DNA of 12,495 bases from Phocaeicola_A sp963624095. Its GTDB lineage: Bacteria; Bacteroidota; Bacteroidia; Bacteroidales; Bacteroidaceae. The DNA lies in contig CAVFNZ010000072.1 of the NCBI GenBank assembly GCA_963624095.1, positions 1 through 12,495 on the forward strand, in the 5' to 3' direction. The translations under genes and the position numbers were made by a program. The notes under the pieces were generated by a model that was not told the origin of the DNA, made no database searches, and saw nothing but the letters and a program-made list of their open reading frames with translations. Positions 7,411 through 12,495 of the stretch are shown here, piece after piece (positions within the stretch are counted from its first letter, which is position 1; each line of letters begins with the position of its first letter).

Positions 7411-8210
7411 TAGATGATGCGTATGTTGATTATCAGATAGCCAAGACAGAGCCCGAGCGACAGACACACGGTCGTGATGGCCGCCTGGGTGAACCGGCTG
7501 AAGGCACAGATGTAGTGGCCGTTTATCAAATCGTTGAACGAATTTATGAAAGGAACGCCGGGAACGAGGAAAAGCACTCCCGTACCCAGGGCGATGTCCG
7601 GAGTGGAGCCAACGTGAAACACGTAGCCGGCACTGGCTATCACGGTGGCGATGCAACCGGAAATGATGGTCACCAGCCGCAGGTCGCACTTCCATTCGCC
7701 GTGCAGTTTGTTCTTCACGTAGAATCCGCAGATTGTGGCTATGAACACGATGAGCATCGAAGGCAGGTCGCCTCCGAACAGCTTGCAGAACGAAGCGTTG
7801 GCGGCTCCCGTGAGCAGGGTAACAAGGACGGGGTTAAGACGCTTGCAACTCATGATTTCACGCATCATCTCCTTCGCGCTTTCCAACGAGATGTCGTTGT
7901 CGAAGATGGTCCAGCTCAACTTGCTCAGCTGGGCGTTCTTGTCGAAATCGATGCCGTTGCCCTTCACCTTCTCGTTGATGGTGTAGGAGTGGTTGTGCGC
8001 CTTGTCCCATACGGTCACCATGATGTGCATGGGGAGCACGGTGAGCTGCACGTCAGTTTCGAACTTCCTTGCGATGCGCTCGATGTTTTTCTCTATCCGT
8101 ATGGTCGTAGCCCCGCACGAGAACAGCGTGGAGGCGTAGTCGGACATGAACTTGCAGACCGTCTTCAGCTGTTCGTGCGAAGTAGTCTCGTCGTTACAGT
8201 TCGTCGTCAT
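7410..8210 (-). CDS. ThrE-type exporter, N-terminal half (DUF1212, YjjP-like)
   Basis: A 266-residue protein of the ThrE/DUF1212 family, partner of the following gene product in a split threonine/serine- or dicarboxylate-type exporter. The cytoplasmic first half (about 1-120) carries the family's SCGATTIRIEKNIERIARKF block (31-50) and the strands of LTVLPMHIMVTVWD (56-69). About five membrane helices follow, near 126-142, 148-166, 178-199, 206-222 and 236-262, with the LVPGVPFINSFNDLINGHY loop (215-233) that is characteristic of the family. ATG at 8210 was chosen because it best fits the family length; it overlaps the end of the preceding small gene by 17 bases. Upstream in-frame starts (ATG 8234, GTG 8240) would add 8 or 10 residues. 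The end is coupled to the next gene through TAATG. Confidence 0.88.
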   Translation of the reverse strand: MTTNCNDETTSHEQLKTVCKFMSDYASTLFSCGATTIRIEKNIERIARKFETDVQLTVLPMHIMVTVWDKAHNHSYTINEKVKGNGIDFDKNAQLSKLSWTIFDNDISLESAKEMMREIMSCKRLNPVLVTLLTGAANASFCKLFGGDLPSMLIVFIATICGFYVKNKLHGEWKCDLRLVTIISGCIATVIASAGYVFHVGSTPDIALGTGVLFLVPGVPFINSFNDLINGHYICAFSRFTQAAITTVCLSLGLCLGYLIINIRII

Positions 8211-8397
8211 CGTAAAAATCGGTTGAGAAGACATCGGCACAGCCGTATGTGATGATGTGGTACTTGTGGTTCACTTTGTTCCACTTGTTGACAATCTGCT
8301 TGCCGAAGGCCAGCGCGATGGTCAGTGCGATGCACGCCAGGATGGTTATCGGGGCCAGGCTGTTGAGTGCGGAAGTGATTACTGTAAGGTTTTCCAT
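8194..8397 (-). CDS. Small single-pass membrane protein, 67 residues
   Basis: The family is not recognised. It has a short polar start, one clear membrane helix (about 13-32, SLAPITILACIALTIALAFG), a basic juxtamembrane stretch (KQIVNKWNKVNHKYH), and an acidic tail ending DFYDDDEL. ATG at 8397 sits in front of the hydrophobic part; an ATG at 8445 would add 16 residues, but it would lie upstream of the -7 box at 8427-8434 and is unlikely. The gene overlaps the start of the ThrE N-terminal gene by 17 bases, so it is almost certainly expressed with the exporter and may be an accessory subunit. Short overlap, a plausible promoter and a membrane topology of ordinary type support it as real. Confidence 0.65.
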   Translation of the reverse strand: MENLTVITSALNSLAPITILACIALTIALAFGKQIVNKWNKVNHKYHIITYGCADVFSTDFYDDDEL

Positions 8398-8426
8398 AAT
8401 TATTGATCGTTTTGTTTTTTCGGCGG

Positions 8427-8434
8427 CAAAGGTA
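8427..8434 (-). promoter_or_regulatory. -7 promoter box for the small membrane protein/ThrE/LysR unit
   Basis: On the minus strand it reads TACCTTTG followed by C, the commonest form of the Bacteroidetes -7 element, 30 bases before the ATG at 8397. No clear TTTG is present 19-21 bases upstream. It would drive the 67-residue protein and both exporter genes, and possibly the LysR gene. Confidence 0.5.
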
Positions 8435-8499
8435 AGGGCGTCCATTGGGTTGCGATAAGCATATTGATTAATTGTCCCAATGAAACCATTCGCTTTTGA

Positions 8500-8658
8500 G
8501 ATAGGACGCTTTCATTTTGCTAACTCGGCACAACTCTCTGAACAACTTGCCATTTTCGCTCGGCGGCTCTTCTTGCGTGCATCGTCCGAAAGCGGATTAC
8601 GGCTTCTCTTTGTCGCATGCTGAGGCTTCTGACGTTTGGTTTTGCTCATCGTCCTATC
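8500..8658. repeat. 9-bp inverted repeat enclosing a small reading frame
   Basis: GATAGGACG at 8500-8508 and CGTCCTATC at 8650-8658 are exact inverted copies 141 bases apart. Just inside each arm lies a direct TTTTGCT. A 9-bp match within such a distance occurs by chance in a few percent of cases by rough reckoning, so this may mean nothing. Confidence 0.3.
8512..8649 (-). CDS. Possible small basic protein, 45 residues
   Basis: Starting at ATG 8649 the frame encodes a lysine- and arginine-rich peptide (MSKTKRQKPQHATKRSRN at the start, ending CAELAK). It is unlike any small ribosomal protein I know, has no hydrophobic segment, and no promoter box is visible in front. It lies exactly between the arms of the 9-bp inverted repeat, and the start of its mRNA would overlap one arm. 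It may be chance coding in a regulatory gap. Confidence 0.15.
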   Translation of the reverse strand: MSKTKRQKPQHATKRSRNPLSDDARKKSRRAKMASCSESCAELAK

Positions 8659-8718
8659 GGAAAAAGTGAACGTACGCGAAAAGAAGTGGGGCGTGTGGAG
8701 CGATTGGTGCTTCGGATA

Positions 8719-8750
8719 TTTGTCCGGCTGACGCATTCTTCGTTATTTTG
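8719..8750 (+). promoter_or_regulatory. Bacteroidetes-type promoter overlapping the mnmE leader
   Basis: TTTG at 8719-8722 and TATTTTG at 8744-8750 (followed by C) are 21 bases apart. The -33 box is exact; the -7 box is one base short of TAnnTTTG. The predicted transcription start falls near 8754-8757, which is the mnmE start codon itself (8755). Confidence 0.5.
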
Positions 8751-8754
8751 CAGC

Positions 8755-10152
8755 ATGATTAGTCAAGATACCATTTGTGCCATAGCTACCGCTCAAGGAG
8801 GAGCCATTGGAATCATCCGTGTCTCGGGACCGGAAGCCATCAACATCACGGACCGGGTGTTCCGTTCACCGGGCAAACCGCTTGCCGGGCGGCAAGCCTA
8901 TACCATTGCCCACGGGCGGATTGTCGCCGGGGATGAAACCATCGATGAGGTGCTTGTCAGCGTCTTTCACGCTCCACACTCCTTCACGGGCGAGAACTCC
9001 GTGGAAATCATGTGCCACGGGTCGTCGTACATCCTGCAGCGCGTGATGCAACTGCTCATCCAGCACGGATGCCGCAGCGCGCAACCGGGCGAGTACACCC
9101 AGCGCGCCTTCCTCAATGGCAAGATGGACTTGAGCCAAGCCGAGGCCATCGCCGACCTCATAGCCTCCACCAACGCCTCCTCCCATCGCTTGGCCATGAG
9201 CCAGATGCGCGGCGGATTCAGTGCCGAACTGGCCAAACTGCGCGGCATGTTGCTCGACTTCACCTCGCTCATCGAACTGGAGCTGGACTTCAGCGAAGAG
9301 GACGTGGAGTTTGCCGACCGGCAAAGGCTGAAGGAACTTGCCTCGCGGATGGAACGTTTCATCGTGCGCCTCGTTGATTCGTTCAGTGTGGGCAACGCCG
9401 TGAAGAACGGCATCCCCGTAGCCATCGTCGGCGACACCAACGCAGGCAAGTCCACCCTCCTCAACCTGCTGGTGAATGACGACCGTTCCATCGTGAGCGA
9501 CATTCACGGCACCACGCGCGACATCATCGAGGATACGGTAAACCTTCAAGGCATTACTTTCCGCTTCATCGACACTGCCGGCATCCGTGACACGCAGGAT
9601 ACCATTGAGACGATGGGCATTGAACGCACGTTCAAGAAATTGGACCAGGCCTCCATCGTACTTTGGGTAATCGATGCCACCACCACGGACGCTCAGTACC
9701 ATGCCCTGTTGGCAAAGATTCGTCCTCACTGTGAAGGCAAGAAACTGATACTCCTTTTTAATAAGACCGATTTGATTGACGATGCCACACGCTGTCGGCT
9801 GACCGCTTTGGCGGAGGAAACCATTGGAAAGGACAGGGCGGACTTGCTCTTCATTTCCGCCAAGCGGAAGGAGAACATCGCTGTCTTGGAACAGCTGCTG
9901 CTGAAAGCCGCCGCCCTGCCGGAGATAAACCCCGATGATGTCATCGTCACCAACGTGCGCCATTACGAGGCACTCGTCCATGTGCTCGACTGCGTCCACC
10001 GCATCCAGGCCGGACTGGAGAATGGTCTCCCCGGAGACCTCCTCTCACAGGACATCCGTGAGTGCATCCACTACCTGAGTGACATTCTCGGTGAAATCAC
10101 CACCGATGAAGTCTTGGGTTCCATATTTTCCCGCTTTTGTATTGGTAAATGA
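8755..10152 (+). CDS. mnmE: tRNA-modification GTPase MnmE
   Basis: MnmE works with MnmG to install the (carboxy)aminomethyl group on U34 of certain tRNAs, in the cytoplasm, using GTP and a folate cofactor. The 465-residue protein shows the N-terminal tetrahydrofolate-binding domain (1-118; DTICAIATAQGGAIGIIRVSG at the start), a helical domain, an inserted G domain (about 220-380) and the C-terminal CIGK (462-465), whose cysteine is essential. G-domain motifs: G1 GDTNAGKS (226-233), G2 TTRD (253-256), G3 DTAG (273-276), G4 NKTD (336-339), G5 SAK (368-370). ATG at 8755 is fixed by the conserved N-terminus; the frame is open to 8617 but the extra residues are not MnmE. The promoter lies directly before the start. 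The 3' end converges on the Fic frame with 32 bases between. Confidence 0.97.
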   Translation: MISQDTICAIATAQGGAIGIIRVSGPEAINITDRVFRSPGKPLAGRQAYTIAHGRIVAGDETIDEVLVSVFHAPHSFTGENSVEIMCHGSSYILQRVMQLLIQHGCRSAQPGEYTQRAFLNGKMDLSQAEAIADLIASTNASSHRLAMSQMRGGFSAELAKLRGMLLDFTSLIELELDFSEEDVEFADRQRLKELASRMERFIVRLVDSFSVGNAVKNGIPVAIVGDTNAGKSTLLNLLVNDDRSIVSDIHGTTRDIIEDTVNLQGITFRFIDTAGIRDTQDTIETMGIERTFKKLDQASIVLWVIDATTTDAQYHALLAKIRPHCEGKKLILLFNKTDLIDDATRCRLTALAEETIGKDRADLLFISAKRKENIAVLEQLLLKAAALPEINPDDVIVTNVRHYEALVHVLDCVHRIQAGLENGLPGDLLSQDIRECIHYLSDILGEITTDEVLGSIFSRFCIGK

Positions 10153-10184
10153 TGAGCCAAGGACAGACCTCGGGACAAGCACAC

Positions 10185-10712
10185 TTATTTCTCATACCCT
10201 TCATAGTAGTAGCTCTGCTCAATCCCCTTGAATATCACCTCGCGGTTCTCCGTGTCGGAAGTGAGGTTCTGTGATAGCAGGTAGCGCAATTCGAGGTCGT
10301 TGATAGGTGAGCGTTCCATGGCTGAGAGGTATTGGTCTTTGTCCACATACTGCCAGTTGACCACTTTTCCGAGAGAACGTTTCAGCATCATGTCGAGCCA
10401 AATGCGGGCGCTGCGTCCGTTACCCTCCATGAATGGATGGCAAACGTTCATTTCTACATACTTCTCAATGATATGTTCAAAGGTGTCTTCGAGCATTTTC
10501 TCTACGGCAGCGAGAGCTGCTTCAAGATAGAGCGAATTGGCAAAGCGAAATCCACCTTTGGCGATATTCTTGTCACGAATAACGCCGGCAAACGGGTACA
10601 GACCATCAAACAGATAATGATGTATCTGTTGCAGAGCTGCCGTAGTACAGACAGGAATTTTATCTATATCGCCCGACTCAAAGAGCCGGAGTGCGTTAGC
10701 AAAGGACTTGTG
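10185..10712 (-). CDS. Class III Fic AMP-transferase, no start codon visible
   Basis: Fic enzymes transfer AMP from ATP to a hydroxyl side chain of a target protein; the related Neisseria NmFic has been reported to modify DNA gyrase. The open frame (175 residues) resembles NmFic almost end to end: the LRLFESGDIDKI opening, the flap IRDKNIAKGGFRFAN, the catalytic motif HPFMEGNGRSAR (10404-10439), and the C-terminal SYYYEGY (from 10214), which fits the class III inhibitory pattern (S/T)xxxE(G/N). A class III protein needs no separate antitoxin. What is odd is the 5' end. From 10712 back to the first ATG at 10496 there is no ATG, GTG or TTG; starting at 10496 would delete the flap and the start of the core. 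A TAA at 10713-10715 closes the frame, about five codons short of the NmFic start. It overlaps the AlbA_2 gene by 17 bases. So it is either a start-less pseudogene, or is made by frameshifting from the gene upstream. Confidence 0.8.
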   Translation of the reverse strand, partial: HKSFANALRLFESGDIDKIPVCTTAALQQIHHYLFDGLYPFAGVIRDKNIAKGGFRFANSLYLEAALAAVEKMLEDTFEHIIEKYVEMNVCHPFMEGNGRSARIWLDMMLKRSLGKVVNWQYVDKDQYLSAMERSPINDLELRYLLSQNLTSDTENREVIFKGIEQSYYYEGYEK

Positions 10713-12312
10713 TTATACTGTAGGTTCTGTTCTTGTTGCCTCCCTCGGGGGTTATCATTTCCATGGCAGAGAGAGCCTGCAGGAACTTCTTGGTTGTCTC
10801 TTCACTCCTGCCAATATACGCCGCCACTTCTTCTTTTGAGGAATGTGGATGCCGACTGAGATAGATGCAAATATCAGCCAGTTTGTCCATATAAGCCTCC
10901 GTCTTCGGCAGTTTCTCTTTCAAACTACCCGATAAACTTATCTTTTGGGTAATCTTACCTAATAAACTTGTTTTATCGGGTAATTCTCCGTTTCTTTCAC
11001 CCGATAAATCATCATTCTGCCCCGATAAATCATAATCAGCATCGCCATATAACTTCAGCATGGCTTCTACGTCAGCCTCATGCCCGTTGAACGGAAGGGT
11101 GAGAACTGTGCGCTCTACCTCTCCCGACAACTCGGAGATGTCGGCATCAGTATGGAACACTTTGCTCCACACATGCATGATACCACTGAGTCCGCTACCG
11201 GCACGTTCACCAAAGCGTATCAGCGAGAAGAATTTAAGTATGGTGCTGTTGCGGGGGTCAGACACGCCTCCCTCGATGGCTTCACTCTTCGAAATACGCA
11301 TGTTTCCGGGATTGGCAAAGGAGAAACCATCCTCGTTCTTCGTTATTACTACTCCTTGCCGCCCCCAGTAGTCTGCATTTGATAGGGTGTTGACCATAGC
11401 TTCTCTGAGCACCTTATGAAGTGGGGTGTCATCCACGCGCTGGTTGCCCTTCAGCACGAATGGCACCTTCAAATCGGCCTGCAATTTAGGCAACACCTTG
11501 AAGATGAAGTCGAAAAGGTTACCACTCCAATCGCCGGAAGAGGATATCACGCGGTCGGTCCATCGAGTGACACCTACCATCACTCGGTTCTCCTGGTAGT
11601 CGAGGAAGTACTGCGGGAAACGGCTCGTAATCTCATATTCATAGCCAAACATGAGCAGGCCGGCCTCTGTGGGATGATACTGGCCGTCCTCTCCCATGGT
11701 TGTGGCCTTAATGCGACGCAGAAACATCTCGTTGTCGAGTTGGTTCCACAGGTGATGAGGATTGGCGCTTCTGAATACATTGCGATAGGCATTGACACTC
11801 TCTTCACAGAACACCGACATATCCATCGCCTGAATGGGCTGGGCATCCAAAGGAGCTGACGACGCATCGCGCATCATGGCTGTCATTTCGTCCAGAGTAC
11901 AGAGATGGTCTCCTTCGCCCCAACGGCGATAGCTTCCCATTCGTGGGTCAAGACCTTTATAAACGGGGCGGGTGGTGCGTTCCGCACGAGGCACCTCTAC
12001 CACAAGGATGTCTTTACCTTCAACGTGGGTCACATAAACCATGCTGTTGGTCACAATATTGTGGCTTATCTTCTGACGGTTGTTCACCAGCTTCCAGAAC
12101 GTGTCCTTCATCTTGCCTGCATCCTTCAGTCCCTCTTCTATGTATAACGTGTGGTCTGCTCGCTCTTCCACACCAAGCAGAATTACTCCACCATCGCTAT
12201 TGGCGAAAGCAGAGTATGTCTCCCAGAAGCTATCGGGGAAACCTCCTTTCGCACTTTTGGCTTCCAGGTGATCATCTTCACGTCGGTTTAATATATTTGT
12301 CAAATCTATCAT
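10696..12312 (-). CDS. AlbA_2/schlafen-like DNA-binding protein with ATPase-fold domain
   Basis: A 538-residue putative regulator. Residues about 8-150 form an AlbA_2 domain (HLEAKSAKGG at 15-24, SAFANSDGGVILLGVEE at 34-50). Residues about 295-400 form a HATPase_c_4 (RecG-related) domain, with REAMVNTLSNADYWG (303-317), FANPGNM (332-338), RNSTILKFF (354-362) and RFGERAGSGLSGI (366-378). The usual N-x-x-x-H-R-D-Y reads NTLSNADY here, so the histidine and arginine are replaced. A polar repeat-rich linker (425-470) leads to a C-terminal winged helix (475-531). Such proteins are common in mobile and defence regions; their exact function is mostly unknown. ATG at 12312 gives a full AlbA_2 domain; no Bacteroidetes promoter box was found upstream. 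The end overlaps the Fic frame, and the last residues (TQVLC) do not look like a family tail. Confidence 0.85.
   Translation of the reverse strand: MIDLTNILNRREDDHLEAKSAKGGFPDSFWETYSAFANSDGGVILLGVEERADHTLYIEEGLKDAGKMKDTFWKLVNNRQKISHNIVTNSMVYVTHVEGKDILVVEVPRAERTTRPVYKGLDPRMGSYRRWGEGDHLCTLDEMTAMMRDASSAPLDAQPIQAMDMSVFCEESVNAYRNVFRSANPHHLWNQLDNEMFLRRIKATTMGEDGQYHPTEAGLLMFGYEYEITSRFPQYFLDYQENRVMVGVTRWTDRVISSSGDWSGNLFDFIFKVLPKLQADLKVPFVLKGNQRVDDTPLHKVLREAMVNTLSNADYWGRQGVVITKNEDGFSFANPGNMRISKSEAIEGGVSDPRNSTILKFFSLIRFGERAGSGLSGIMHVWSKVFHTDADISELSGEVERTVLTLPFNGHEADVEAMLKLYGDADYDLSGQNDDLSGERNGELPDKTSLLGKITQKISLSGSLKEKLPKTEAYMDKLADICIYLSRHPHSSKEEVAAYIGRSEETTKKFLQALSAMEMITPEGGNKNRTYSITQVLC
10928..11029. 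repeat. Imperfect repeats of CCCGATAAA encoding the AlbA_2 protein linker
   Basis: CCCGATAAA occurs exactly at 10928-10936, 11000-11008 and 11021-11029, in inverse form at 10972-10980, and as CCTAATAAA at 10958-10966. The first two units, starting at 10926 and 10956, are about 30 bases apart and alike over their length, and each can fold on itself (TACCC...GGGTA, GATAA...TTATC). In the protein this gives a run of LSG, LPD and LSGS-like steps between the ATPase-fold domain and the winged helix. Confidence 0.6.
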
Positions 12313-12441
12313 ATCGCAGTTGTTTTAGTCAAACCAGTATTGCATGCGAGAGGCAAGGAGGGTCTGCAAGTCTCTTTTACTATTCTCAGCTAAGTATATC
12401 CTAAATTCCGCAACATTGTAATTTAATACTTTTTATAAGCA

Positions 12442-12466
12442 CCTGGACAACAAAAAGTTGCCCAGG
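12442..12466. other. Hairpin upstream of the AlbA_2 gene, terminator-like on + strand
   Basis: CCTGGACAAC (12442-12451) and GTTGCCCAGG (12457-12466) pair at 9 of 10 positions around an AAAAA loop, and GTTTTG follows on the plus strand. It could be a terminator for plus-strand transcription, but no plus-strand gene is visible to its left, so its partner is unclear. The rest of 12313-12495 holds nothing that I recognise. Confidence 0.35.
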
Positions 12467-12495
12467 GTTTTGCCGTGTCGGAAATTTCACTTATC

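Larger units (their letters stand above)
8435..8718. other. Gap between divergent exporter unit and mnmE
   Basis: Together with its flanking promoters this makes up a 357-base stretch between 8397 and 8755 without a secure gene. It holds an inverted repeat (8500-8508 with 8650-8658) and a weak small basic reading frame on the minus strand. I see no tRNA, riboswitch or terminator in it. Confidence 0.5.

Noticed and set aside
7411..7695. Longer start of the ThrE C-terminal gene
   Set aside because: The added 95 residues overlap the preceding exporter gene in another frame and are not membrane-like; ATG at 7410 gives a normal ThrE_2 domain and TAATG coupling.
8617..8754. Longer mnmE start adding 46 residues
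   Set aside because: MnmE homologues begin at the conserved DTICAIAT segment right after 8755; the extra residues are low-complexity and span the promoter.
8866..9999. A 377-residue reading frame on the minus strand inside mnmE
   Set aside because: It is the antisense shadow of a GC-rich, strongly conserved gene, with no recognisable domain.
10245..10262. TSDTEN in the Fic protein as the inhibitory (S/T)xxxE(G/N) motif
   Set aside because: It fits the pattern, but the class III helix is the last one; SYYYEG at 10197-10214 sits at the matching place in NmFic and is the better candidate.
12301..12308. CAAATCTA, a minus-strand TAGATTTG matching the -7 consensus
   Set aside because: It lies inside the first codons of the AlbA_2 gene, downstream of its ATG, so it cannot drive that start; it is simply the codons GAT TTG.

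Overview
The window looks like chromosome of a member of the Bacteroidales (Bacteroides, Phocaeicola, Prevotella or a relative). The basis is the protein families present (DUF3822, a two-gene ThrE exporter, a NmFic-like Fic protein, a divergent-type AlbA_2 ATPase), several promoter boxes of the Bacteroidetes type (TAnnTTTG, twice with a TTTG 20-21 bp upstream), and the lack of strong Shine-Dalgarno sequences. I could not run searches, so genus and species stay open.

Layout, left to right. (1) 1-687: the C-terminal end of a DNA cytosine-5 methyltransferase, visibly more AT-rich than what follows, probably the edge of an acquired restriction-modification locus. (2) 816-2321: promoter and cardiolipin synthase gene. 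(3) 4369-2290, minus strand: a tightly packed three-gene unit of a single-pass pilin-like protein, a DUF3822 protein and the 16S rRNA methyltransferase RsmD; the rsmD end overlaps the cls end. (4) 4465-5889: a RecD/Pif1-like superfamily 1B helicase, divergent from unit 3. (5) 8397-5980, minus strand: a 67-residue membrane protein, the N-terminal and C-terminal halves of a ThrE-type exporter, and a LysR-family regulator. (6) 8755-10152: the tRNA-modification GTPase MnmE, with a promoter so close to its start codon that the mRNA should be leaderless or nearly so. (7) 12312-10185, minus strand: an AlbA_2/schlafen-like ATPase-fold regulator followed by a class III Fic AMP-transferase.

Most of the window is housekeeping (membrane lipid, rRNA and tRNA modification, DNA repair, transport). 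The accessory character is at the two ends. The most unusual feature is the AlbA_2-Fic junction. The Fic domain is complete, including its catalytic motif and its own inhibitory helix, but its reading frame has no start codon and opens inside the last codons of the AlbA_2 gene, in the +1 frame, next to a CTT-T sequence like the slip site of prfB. Either the gene has lost its start, or the two genes are joined by frameshifting. Other points worth checking are the leaderless mnmE, the pilin-like plus DUF3822 pair, the repeat-encoded linker in the AlbA_2 protein, and the roughly 200-residue domain of unknown role on the methyltransferase. I see no tRNA, rRNA, CRISPR array, insertion sequence or attachment site.
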